A stretch of 51,098 bases of DNA from Dehalococcoidia bacterium. Its GTDB lineage: Bacteria > Chloroflexota > Dehalococcoidia > Dehalococcoidales > UBA1222. Positions 30,668 to 39,136 of this stretch are shown piece by piece. The translations under genes were made by a program, and so were the position numbers. Numbering within the stretch: the first letter of the stretch is position 1; the number at the start of each line of letters is the position of its first letter. The DNA lies in assembly GCA_009776735.1 (NCBI GenBank), contig WRNG01000003.1, positions 1 to 51,098 of the forward strand, in the 5' to 3' direction. Below the pieces are notes generated by a model. That model saw only the letters and a program-made list of their open reading frames with translations. It did not search any database and was not told where the DNA came from.

Positions 30668-32422
30668 TTAGTTACCAGTATCCATAAATCGCTGAGCATG
30701 ATAGATGTCTCGATAAAGGCCGTCATGTTGAACAAGTTCGTGGTGAGCTCCAATCTGGCTTATGTACCCCTTATCAATGACTATGACTTTATCCGTCATT
30801 TCAAAGGTGGATAATCTGTGTGAAAAGAGAAGTACGGTACGATTCTTTAGGCTAGAACGTATATTCTGCATAATGCGTTGCTCCATTGAGACATCAATAG
30901 CAGAAAAAGGATCATCCAGAAGCAGAATTTCTGCTTGTCCGTACCATGCTCTGGCCAGTGTAATTCTTTGGCGTTGCCCGCCAGAAACTCGTAGCCCACG
31001 TTCCATCAGCTTTGTCTCAAGACCATTTTCGAAAGTTGTGATGTCATCTGTCATGGATGCCAGTTCAAGCGCCGGGGAAATATCACCGTAATCACGGTCA
31101 AGTGCGACATTGAAAACCACATCAGCCGAAAAGACGAATTGCTCGTAATCCATATAAGAGATTATCCCGCTACGTTGCTCTTTTAATTCCCGCAAAGGAA
31201 CTCCTTTGACAAAGACATCTCCTTCGTAGGGAAACAATCCTGACAATGCCGCTGCCAGAGCGGATTTTCCTGATCCGATGGGACCAGTTATACCAATCAC
31301 CTCACCGCTTTGAGCAGTAAAAGAAATGGCGTGCACTCCGCTATCGTCACTGAACGGGTAGCGGAAAGAAAGAGAATTTACCTGTAACAATGGTTCTGAT
31401 GCGCGTAATGAGACTTCTGATTTGCATAAGTTATCATCGTTGTTCCCTTGAAGCTTGGCACAAATTCTATCCCAAGATGCTTTGGCTCCGTGCCAAGTGT
31501 TCATTACGCGAGCAACGGAAGGTGTTCTGCTAGTCATGGCAGTGAACATGCCCAAATAAGCGGTGAATACACCGACGGTCCATACTCCGTTAACCACATT
31601 TTCTCCCCCCATACCAACTACAACAATGATGCCGCTTGCGGCAATCAGCATGAACAAAGGGGTCGCTCCTCCCTGTAACGCAGAGAGCGCCACGCTCCAT
31701 CGAAGTTGTTCTTCTAACAGTGTGTTTAATTTGCGTCGGTCGGATCTTTCCAAGCCAAACAAGCGTAACAGCGAGATGCCTGAAACGTTATGCTGCAAGT
31801 GGATGTTTATCCCGGATGCTACTTTACGTGTTCTTTGTGACAGTTTATAAAGTGGTGTCCGCAGTAGTTGTGCTAAAACTACCACTATGGGTATCGGGAT
31901 TGACGCAAGCAGAGTGATTTTAGGGCTGAAGAGCATGCATGCAACAAAATAGGATAGAATTAATAGGATTGTATCCCAAATTTCGCGCACAGTAGTCAAT
32001 ACCGATGAGCTTACTTGTTCTACGTCACCGATGATTCGACTCATCAAGTCACCGATTTTTTCTTGGCGTAAATCGGACATGGGCATATTTAGTATTGATG
32101 CCATCAATTCGGTTCGAATGTCACGGTTCATGAGGTTTGTGATAGCGCGTGAATTTAAGCGCTTAACATAGCGAGCAAGTTGAAAAAAAATGGTGGAAGC
32201 TATGAAAGCAAAAAGATATAGATAAAAAAGTGAAAGGGGAGCTTCGTCATTATTAACAAGATTGGCTGCGTCAATGGTCTTGCCGAGGAATACTGCTCCA
32301 AATATCACTGTTGTGTTGTAAACAATTCCGCCGATAGCATGCAGAACGAATTGTTTGGGATATTTAAACAAATACGAGATGAGCCTTGGTTTATTAGTGG
32401 CGATTGGGATTATTTTTTTCAT
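30668..32422 (-). CDS. ABC transporter, fused permease/ATP-binding subunit (exporter type)
   Basis: Walker A GPIGSGKSA; signature VSGGQRQRITLARA; Walker B ILLLDDPFSAID. Confidence 0.93.
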   Translation of the reverse strand: MKKIIPIATNKPRLISYLFKYPKQFVLHAIGGIVYNTTVIFGAVFLGKTIDAANLVNNDEAPLSLFYLYLFAFIASTIFFQLARYVKRLNSRAITNLMNRDIRTELMASILNMPMSDLRQEKIGDLMSRIIGDVEQVSSSVLTTVREIWDTILLILSYFVACMLFSPKITLLASIPIPIVVVLAQLLRTPLYKLSQRTRKVASGINIHLQHNVSGISLLRLFGLERSDRRKLNTLLEEQLRWSVALSALQGGATPLFMLIAASGIIVVVGMGGENVVNGVWTVGVFTAYLGMFTAMTSRTPSVARVMNTWHGAKASWDRICAKLQGNNDDNLCKSEVSLRASEPLLQVNSLSFRYPFSDDSGVHAISFTAQSGEVIGITGPIGSGKSALAAALSGLFPYEGDVFVKGVPLRELKEQRSGIISYMDYEQFVFSADVVFNVALDRDYGDISPALELASMTDDITTFENGLETKLMERGLRVSGGQRQRITLARAWYGQAEILLLDDPFSAIDVSMEQRIMQNIRSSLKNRTVLLFSHRLSTFEMTDKVIVIDKGYISQIGAHHELVQHDGLYRDIYHAQRFMDTGN

Positions 32423-32597
32423 ACTTACTGCTATTATAGTGGAAATATTGGTTTTTGTGTCGGATCAACTGCCATTAGAGGAGAAGTATCCGTTCATATA
32501 GGCACTTCATAATTTAGAGGCATTTGAGGAAAGAATTGTCGTGTTGACCAAAATAGTTCTTTTCGCGATTTCGAGCTTTTGCTATACTTAAAGTGTT

Positions 32598-32670
32598 GCC
32601 AGCGTAGCTCAGCCGGTAGAGCAGCTGTTTCGTAAACAGCAGGTCTGGAGTTCGAATCTCCACGCTGGCT
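32598..32670 (+). tRNA. tRNA-Thr (anticodon CGT)
   Basis: Full 73-nt cloverleaf: gccagcg/cgctggc acceptor, gctc/gagc D stem, gctgt TTCGTAA acagc anticodon arm, tggag TTCGAAT ctcca T arm. Confidence 0.95.
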
Positions 32671-32675
32671 CTGTA
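32626..32675 (+). repeat. att-like direct repeat copy 1 (3' part of tRNA-Thr)
   Basis: tgtttcgtaaacagcagGtctggagttcgaatctccAcgctggctctgta; 48/50 identical to 34029-34078. Confidence 0.85.
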
Positions 32676-32699
32676 GGTACAAAAAGTGGCTTAGCGGTC

Positions 32700-32855
32700 T
32701 CACTCCTTTTTGTTTATTTTTTCTGGCTCTTGATAGACGGTTACTTTTGGGCGGCTTCCACTAATGCGCGAAAGTTCCCTCATGTGTTCCCTTCCGTATT
32801 TGGCATGGCAGGCTTTACCTGCCTTTGAATTACGTTCTAACTGTGCTTGTGTCAT
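32700..32855 (-). CDS. Small hypothetical protein (51 aa)
   Basis: MTQAQLERNSKAGKACHAKYGREHMRELSRISGSRPKVTVYQEPEKINKKE; ATG preceded by AGGAG; below ORF-track cutoff. Confidence 0.5.
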   Translation of the reverse strand: MTQAQLERNSKAGKACHAKYGREHMRELSRISGSRPKVTVYQEPEKINKKE

Positions 32856-32927
32856 TTCTTTACTCCTGTTGAAGTTATTGGAAGAGTTGTTAAAGTCGTT
32901 AAAGAAATAGATTTATAGCAACGTATA

Positions 32928-33134
32928 TTGACATTGGTTAGTGCCACTAACCAACTGAAATTGGTAGTGGCTGACGGTAAAAAATACCTTACGGATGTCG
33001 CTGACACTGAACAAGTTTTACGGAAGAATTATTGCAACAGTCATTTGAATACTACGGATGGGAATGATATAATTAGATATTATTATAAGTACATAATTAA
33101 GGGCTTATTGAGGTGCAAAAATGATAGCAATTAG
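32928..33134 (+). pseudogene. BRO-N / phage antirepressor-like fragment
   Basis: ATNQLKLVVADGKKYLTDVADTEQVLR resembles the segment before IQSIPSPKAEPFK in BRO-N/DinD-like proteins; match stops there. Confidence 0.4.
33045..33073 (+). promoter_or_regulatory. Promoter of toxin-antitoxin operon
   Basis: TTGAAT (33045-33050), 17-bp spacer, TATAAT (33068-33073) with extended -10 TGa. Confidence 0.65.
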
Positions 33135-33378
33135 AACAGTAGACATCAGAAATGATTTCAAACGTGTTAGCAATCTTGTAAAGTCTGGCGAAAAAGTATT
33201 GATTGCTCGCCCACGCAATGAAAATATGGTTGTGTTGAGCGAAAAAGAATACAACGCCTTAGATAAAGCGCGTCGTAATGCAGAATATCTTGCGAAGATT
33301 GACAGGGCTGTTGAGCGTGTGGCTGAAGGTCGTGTTATTGTCAAAACTATGGAAGAACTTGAGGAAATGGCTAGGTGA
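33121..33378 (+). CDS. Type II antitoxin, Phd/YefM family
   Basis: MIAIRTVDIRNDFKRVSNLVKSGEKVLIARPRNENMVVLSEKEYNAL. Confidence 0.9.
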   Translation: MIAIRTVDIRNDFKRVSNLVKSGEKVLIARPRNENMVVLSEKEYNALDKARRNAEYLAKIDRAVERVAEGRVIVKTMEELEEMAR

Positions 33379-33635
33379 GAGTTACCTTTGATGAAGAAGC
33401 CTTAGCTGAATACATTGAGTGGCAAATCGAAGATAGAAAAACTCTTAGACGCATCAATGCTCTTATTCAGAGTATTCAACGAGAAGGTTTTATGGTTGGA
33501 ATTGGAAAACCAGAAATGTTAAGAGGACGAAATGAGTTTAGCCGTCGTATTGATGATGTAAATAGGCTGGTATACACCAGCGATGCAGCACGAAACTTGG
33601 TCATACTATCCTGCAAAGGGCACTATGATGATTAA
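33375..33635 (+). CDS. Type II toxin, Txe/YoeB family endoribonuclease
   Basis: EYIEWQIEDRKTLRRINALIQSIQREGFMVGIGKPEMLRGRNEFSRRIDDVNRLVYTSD...SCKGHYDD; GTGA overlap with antitoxin. Confidence 0.92.
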   Translation: MRVTFDEEALAEYIEWQIEDRKTLRRINALIQSIQREGFMVGIGKPEMLRGRNEFSRRIDDVNRLVYTSDAARNLVILSCKGHYDD

Positions 33636-33704
33636 CTTTACGCTTATTCAAACAAACTTTGATTGCAACCTAAAGTATGGTAGTCAACTGACATACAGAT
33701 ACGT

Positions 33705-33849
33705 CATGGTTTTGTTGACGTAAACAAAACCAAAATACAAATAAAGCACGTTGATAACGGGGTTGAGTTTTGGAGAGCAAAAGATCATTTTGCCGACGTC
33801 GGCAAAATGATACAAATACCTAAAACAGCACACATGTTAGCGATGTAAG
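33705..33849 (+). pseudogene. DinD/BRO-N-like protein remnant
   Basis: Frame reads HGFVDVNKTKIQIKHVDNGVEFWRAKDHFADVGKMIQIPKTAHMLAM*; NGVEFWRA and DHFADVGKMI resemble DinD segments, with intervening residues missing. Confidence 0.4.
33784..33811. repeat. 28-bp perfect palindrome
   Basis: atcattttgccgac|gtcggcaaaatgat. Confidence 0.9.
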
Positions 33850-34028
33850 ATAGACTGGAACGGATATTGACAAATGTTATATAGAATTATTAAAATTTTT
33901 GCGCAACAAACTAAGTTGCATCTTAAGTGCCCCCAAGTATTAGATAGCCCATTATACGGGTGTTTTCGAGGCTGGGGATTTTGTTATTCTATAGGAGGAA
34001 AGTTTGAATAGGACACTTTTACCTATCT

Positions 34029-34078
34029 TGTTTCGTAAACAGCAGTTCTGGAGTTCGAATCTCCGCGCTGGCTCTGTA
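34029..34078 (+). repeat. att-like direct repeat copy 2 (partial tRNA-Thr 3' fragment)
   Basis: tgtttcgtaaacagcagTtctggagttcgaatctccGcgctggctctgta; no tRNA 5' half. Confidence 0.85.
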
Positions 34079-34118
34079 TTATAATCGTTAAAAAAGTACT
34101 TTGTGCGAAAGGGGGGAA

Positions 34119-34889
34119 ATGATGAGCTGTTTGTCCGAAAAATTAAAAGCGTCGTTGCAGGTAACTGCGCCTGCCATGGGATTTTTCCGCAAAACCGCTT
34201 CTGCCAATAAGCCGCGTATGCTTTTGTTGGCGCAGGTTGCTGAGATCCCTGGTGAAACTATGATAACCAATATGCCAGCGATTGACGTATTGCTTCTTAG
34301 TTGTACAAAAAGTGTACCAGCCAAAACCTTGAACACGCTGGTCAAAGCATTGGGAAAGAGTCCTCTTGGCTTATGGGGGCCGAATAAGCTTTCGGGTAAG
34401 GTTATTTCCGAAGTGGATTTCCTCGTCTTCACGGCTGAAAGCATGTCGCTTGCAACTCAAGTGGCAGAAACTGTGGGCAAGGTGTTAGTGATTAAGACGG
34501 ATTGGTCTGATAGCATGTTAAGGACGTTGAACGAAACTTCGCTTGACGCAGTGCTTATTGATTCTGATACAATCTCAACTCTTACATTTTTAGATTTATT
34601 ATGCTTTTCAAGGGTCGGGAATATCGTTAACAAACCGCTATTGGCTCAGGTCCCGGTATCTGTTTCTGAAGGAGAAATCAGAGCTTTATGGAATGCGGGA
34701 GTAGATGCTTTAGTAGTATCTCTGTCAGAGGAAACCTTGGCGGAGACAAAAAAGCTGGCGACACTCTTGGGGACAATTTCATTGCCCGCCAAGAATAAAT
34801 GGCAGAGACCACATGCGCTTGTCCCTTCCCTAAAACAAGAGGGAGCCTCAGTAACTCACGATGATGATGAGGAAGAAGACGAAGAATAG
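34119..34889 (+). CDS. Hypothetical protein with acidic C-terminal tail
   Basis: About 256-aa ORF with RBS-like aaaggggggaa; ends HDDDEEEDEE; no family recognised. Confidence 0.75.
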   Translation: MMSCLSEKLKASLQVTAPAMGFFRKTASANKPRMLLLAQVAEIPGETMITNMPAIDVLLLSCTKSVPAKTLNTLVKALGKSPLGLWGPNKLSGKVISEVDFLVFTAESMSLATQVAETVGKVLVIKTDWSDSMLRTLNETSLDAVLIDSDTISTLTFLDLLCFSRVGNIVNKPLLAQVPVSVSEGEIRALWNAGVDALVVSLSEETLAETKKLATLLGTISLPAKNKWQRPHALVPSLKQEGASVTHDDDEEEDEE

Positions 34890-34897
34890 TTGCCTTG

Positions 34898-36043
34898 TTA
34901 TATCGTCGGGCGAGTGATCTGGTAAAATTTGCCCTCGCTTACTATGGATGGCGCGATGACAATTTCGGCTTTGTGGAATTCGGCAATATTGGCCGCGCCG
35001 CAAATACCCATACAGTTGCGCAAGGCCCCAACAAAATTTTGACTTCCATGAGTCAGTGAAGTCGGTCCAAATAAAATCTGCTCAAGTGAACCAGTGATGC
35101 CGACTTTGATGCGGGTTCCACGCGGGAGTGAAGCGTGAGGGTTAGCCATACCCCAGTGGCAACCATAACCGGGCGCTCCCTCTGCCTGAGCAAAAATCGA
35201 GCCCAACATCACAGCATCAGCTCCACCGGCGATAGCTTTACAAACATCACCGCCTTTACGGAATCCGCCATCAGTGATAACCGGGACATAGCGACCACTC
35301 TCTTTAAAATAGTCATCGCGAGCGAGCGCACAGTCCATGGTGGCGGTGATTTGGGGAACACCAATGCCTAAAACCTCACGTGAGGTGCAGGCCGCTCCGG
35401 GGCCGACCCCAACCAATACGGCGGCAACGCCGGTGCGCATAAGAGCGATGCATGCACTGTAACTCACACAGTTCCCGACAACCACCGGAATGGGAATTTG
35501 ATTGACTAATTCCTCGAATACTAGTCCATGGGCACTCTTGGAAATGTGGTGAGCGCTAGTTACTGTTGAGGCTACTACCAAAATATCTGCTCCGGCGGAT
35601 ACGATTGTATCAAGGTATTTTTTGGTGTTCGCGGGAGCAACGGAGACAGCGCAAATTCCACCGCCGTCCTTTATTTGCTTAATGCGCTCGGCAATTAATT
35701 CTTGTCGAATTGGGGTGGAGTACACTTTCTGCATAAGAGCGGTAACTTCAGTCTCTGCGGCATTGGCAATCTGAGACAGAATTTCGGCAGGGTTATCGTA
35801 GCGGGTTTGCACTCCCTCAAGGTTTAAGACTGCTAACCCACCTAATTTGCTCATACGAATGGCAAAAGAAGTATCGGTAACGCCGTCCATGGCAGAAGCA
35901 ATAATGGGAATTGCAAACTTGAGATTGCCAATTGAATAACTGATATCGGTTTGGTCAGGATTCAAAGTCATGTCCCCCGGGACAATCGCGACTTCATCGA
36001 ATCCGTAAGTGTGGCGTAATTCGCGGAAATGTGGATTTGACAT
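34898..36043 (-). CDS. IMP dehydrogenase-related (GuaB/GuaB3-like) protein
   Basis: [89 protein letters not shown]. Confidence 0.9.
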   Translation of the reverse strand: MSNPHFRELRHTYGFDEVAIVPGDMTLNPDQTDISYSIGNLKFAIPIIASAMDGVTDTSFAIRMSKLGGLAVLNLEGVQTRYDNPAEILSQIANAAETEVTALMQKVYSTPIRQELIAERIKQIKDGGGICAVSVAPANTKKYLDTIVSAGADILVVASTVTSAHHISKSAHGLVFEELVNQIPIPVVVGNCVSYSACIALMRTGVAAVLVGVGPGAACTSREVLGIGVPQITATMDCALARDDYFKESGRYVPVITDGGFRKGGDVCKAIAGGADAVMLGSIFAQAEGAPGYGCHWGMANPHASLPRGTRIKVGITGSLEQILFGPTSLTHGSQNFVGALRNCMGICGAANIAEFHKAEIVIAPSIVSEGKFYQITRPTI

Positions 36044-36238
36044 TTTGTATCTCCTCCTAGGTTTGTTAAAAAAAGAGGATATCAAAAGCAGGTATGCTAG
36101 TCAAGAGATTTTTGGATGGGATTGTGCCTAGATATTCTTTTTTTAAAGACATTGGCAAAAAATGTTTCCAATCAATTCATAATCATCAAAGCCGTTAACG
36201 GTTTACTCTTACACTAAGCGATATGTTATAATTTCACG

Positions 36239-37054
36239 ATGGCAACACTCTACATTGTGGCGACTCCCATCGGAAATTTAGAAGACATAACCCTGCGAGC
36301 TTTGCGTATTCTGCGAGAGGTTTCACTGATTGCGTCGGAGGATACGCGTACGACTTTTCGCCTTCTCAAGCGTCATAAGATTACCACCCCCTTAACCAGT
36401 TATTTTGAGCATAACAAACAGAGTAAGCTTGAATATCTGTTGGGGAAACTGGCTGGTGGAGATATAGCGTTGGTTTCTGAGGCCGGGATGCCGGCGATTT
36501 CTGATCCTGGCTATGAGTTGGTGGTAGCAGCCAAACGAGAAGGTTTTAATGTGGTCCCAATCCCAGGTCCATCGGCTTTTATTTCGGCACTGGCTGTTTC
36601 AGGGTTGCCAACAGATGCCTGTCACTATCTTGGTTTTTTGCCGCGAAAGACGAGTGACAGACGCCGTTTATTGGAAACAGTGGCCCATGAAATGGTAACG
36701 CTTGCGGCATATGAAGCGCCACATCGCTTAATCGTGGCGTTACGTGATATAATGGACATCCTGGGAAATCGTCGGGTAGCCGTATGTCGCGAACTGACAA
36801 AATTGCATGAGGAAGTATTTTGTGGGACAGTGGGCGAGGCCATCGCGCATTTTGGGTTGCCAAGGGGCGAATTTACTCTTATTATTGATGGATTTACGAG
36901 CCCTGCCTCGTCAAATAGTGTGACTGAGGTTACGGCTCAATTGCTGGAGCTTAAAAAGAACGGGGTGACAGCGAAGGAAGCATTGGAGCTTATTGCCAAG
37001 GGAAACGGAATTTCGCGACGGGACTTATATCGCGAATGGTTGAAATTGAAATAG
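36239..37054 (+). CDS. rsmI: 16S rRNA (cytidine-2'-O)-methyltransferase RsmI
   Basis: LYIVATPIGNLEDITLRALRILREVSLIASEDTRTT; PGPSAFISALAVSGLPTDACHYLGFLPRK. Confidence 0.96.
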   Translation: MATLYIVATPIGNLEDITLRALRILREVSLIASEDTRTTFRLLKRHKITTPLTSYFEHNKQSKLEYLLGKLAGGDIALVSEAGMPAISDPGYELVVAAKREGFNVVPIPGPSAFISALAVSGLPTDACHYLGFLPRKTSDRRRLLETVAHEMVTLAAYEAPHRLIVALRDIMDILGNRRVAVCRELTKLHEEVFCGTVGEAIAHFGLPRGEFTLIIDGFTSPASSNSVTEVTAQLLELKKNGVTAKEALELIAKGNGISRRDLYREWLKLK

Positions 37055-37073
37055 TATTACCGGGGAGAATAAA

Positions 37074-37337
37074 ATGAGAAGAGGTTGCTTATCTGTCGGT
37101 ACGGTTAATTGTGATATCTGTAACCGTCACATTCCTTATCCAGAGCGTTACGTCATGGTTGACGAGGATGGTAAAGGAGATGAAGTGAGATTGGGCGGTA
37201 AGAGTGTCCGTTATTGTATAGAATGCGCTCAGAAAAAAGGCTATGCTCACTACAAAGAAATCAAAGGCGAAATGACACTTACTTTTCTGCGTGATGGTGG
37301 AGACGTGATAAGCGATCCCGTCGCAGAAAATGATTAA
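37074..37337 (+). CDS. Small zinc-ribbon-like hypothetical protein
   Basis: CDICNRHI ... YCIECAQKKGY Cys pairs; RBS gggag. Confidence 0.75.
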   Translation: MRRGCLSVGTVNCDICNRHIPYPERYVMVDEDGKGDEVRLGGKSVRYCIECAQKKGYAHYKEIKGEMTLTFLRDGGDVISDPVAEND

Positions 37338-37450
37338 ATGGGACGGTTATTAAAACTGAGACAAATGTTTAACAATTGAGTCTGTTCTTTTCTCTATCAG
37401 TGGTCTATTGTCTCAAAGAATGCTAAATTTCCACTTTTCAAAGCTGAAAA

Positions 37451-39121
37451 ATGACTGAAAATATTCTAATTGCTGTTGCTTGGCCATATGCGAACAGTCG
37501 ATTGCATTTGGGACATGTGGCTGGGGCATACCTTCCGGCGGACATCTTTGCTCGTTACCATCGTATTAAAGGTAACCGCGTCATAATGGTTTCGGGCTCT
37601 GATCAACATGGTACCCCCGTGACAATCCGTGCCGAAGCTGAAGGTAAAACTCCAGCTGAGATAGCTGACAGATACCATCAATTATTCTTGGAAGATTTTG
37701 CCAAACTGGGTATTTCTTGGGATTTGTTTACTTCAACCAGTACGGATAACCATAAGAAAACAGCACAGGAAGTATTCCTCAAACTACATCAAAAAGGTTA
37801 TATTTATCAGCGGAGTGTTTGCCAACCTTGGTGTGATAAGTGCAGACGTTTTTTGCCCGATCGTTATGTTGAAGGGACTTGTCCAATCTGTAAATCAACC
37901 AATGCGCGTGGAGATCAGTGCGAACAGTGCGGTAAACCAATGAACGCTTCCGAACTTCTTGACGCCCGTTGTCGAACTTGTGGCAATGCGCCGGAATACA
38001 AGGAGTCGGAGCATTTATTCTTTAAGCTTTCAGCATTCGAAAAGCCGCTTTTGGATTGGGTCAGTACACAATCACATTGGCGTGCCAATGTGCAAAACTT
38101 TACTAAGCGCTATCTTGAGGAGGGACTTCATGATCGTGCCATTACGCGTGATATAGATTGGGGTGTGCCTCTGCCGTTGGACGGCTATGATGAGAAGCGC
38201 CTTTATGTTTGGTTTGAAGCGGTTATAGGTTATTTATCGGCCAGTAAAGAATGGTCGGAAAAATTAGGCAAGCCTGAAGAATGGCGCACTTTTTGGGAAG
38301 GTGATGCACGAAGCTATTATTTTATCGGCAAAGACAACATTCCTTTTCACACTATTGTCTGGCCGGCAATGTTGATGGGATATGAAGGGTTGGCGCTGCC
38401 ATATAATGTGCCGGCAAACGAGTTTTTAACAATCGAATCACAAAAATTCTCAAAGAGTCGCAATTTAGCCATATGGGTGACGGATTACTTTGAGCGCTAC
38501 CAAGCTGATCCGTTGCGGTATTTGCTTTCAGCGAATATGCCGGAAACAGCAGACACTGATTTTTCCTGGCGTGAATTTGTCAGACGCAACAATGATGAAC
38601 TTGTCTCTACCTATGGCAATTTGGTCCAGCGCGTGCTGACATTTACCTACGGACGTTTTGAGGCTGAAGTGCCTTTCCCCGGTGAGATTGACGAAGCAAG
38701 TCAAGTGATGTTGGGGAAAGCAACTGCGATTTTTGAGGTGGTGGGCAATTTGTTAGCCAGCTGTCATTTTAAAGAGGCTTTACGTGCCGCCATGTCATTA
38801 GCGCAAGAAGCGAACCGATATTTGGATGAAAAAGCTCCGTGGAAAGCCATTAAAACTGACCGCCAGAACTCGGCGTTGTCATTATATGTGGCTATTGCGG
38901 TTATAACGGCACTAAAGACAGTTCTGTATCCGTTTATCCCGTTCAGTTCGCAGAAAGTACATGACTATTTAGGATTACAAGGCAATATTGAGGACTCTGG
39001 TTGGCAACTAGCCTTACCGCAACCGGGAAGCAAACTAAAGCAACCACAGGTGCTTTTTACAAAATTAGAAGAGGCTGTGGTTGAAGAGGAAATGCAGCGG
39101 ATGGGGCTCATCGCAAACTAG
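37451..39121 (+). CDS. metG: Methionine-tRNA ligase
   Basis: AWPYANSRLHLGHVAGAYLPADIFARYHR; zinc-binding knuckles; KFSKSRN KMSKS-like motif. Confidence 0.97.
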   Translation: MTENILIAVAWPYANSRLHLGHVAGAYLPADIFARYHRIKGNRVIMVSGSDQHGTPVTIRAEAEGKTPAEIADRYHQLFLEDFAKLGISWDLFTSTSTDNHKKTAQEVFLKLHQKGYIYQRSVCQPWCDKCRRFLPDRYVEGTCPICKSTNARGDQCEQCGKPMNASELLDARCRTCGNAPEYKESEHLFFKLSAFEKPLLDWVSTQSHWRANVQNFTKRYLEEGLHDRAITRDIDWGVPLPLDGYDEKRLYVWFEAVIGYLSASKEWSEKLGKPEEWRTFWEGDARSYYFIGKDNIPFHTIVWPAMLMGYEGLALPYNVPANEFLTIESQKFSKSRNLAIWVTDYFERYQADPLRYLLSANMPETADTDFSWREFVRRNNDELVSTYGNLVQRVLTFTYGRFEAEVPFPGEIDEASQVMLGKATAIFEVVGNLLASCHFKEALRAAMSLAQEANRYLDEKAPWKAIKTDRQNSALSLYVAIAVITALKTVLYPFIPFSSQKVHDYLGLQGNIEDSGWQLALPQPGSKLKQPQVLFTKLEEAVVEEEMQRMGLIAN

Positions 39122-39136
39122 AAAAGGTGATAACAG

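Noticed and set aside
34029-34078. Second functional tRNA-Thr gene
   Set aside because: Lacks the acceptor 5' strand, D arm and 5' anticodon stem; only the 3' part is present.
34007-34084. Short TTG-initiated ORF (MNRTLLPILFRKQQFWSSNLRAGSVL) with GGAGG upstream
   Set aside because: It runs through the tRNA fragment, so its coding potential is probably a chance product of the junction.
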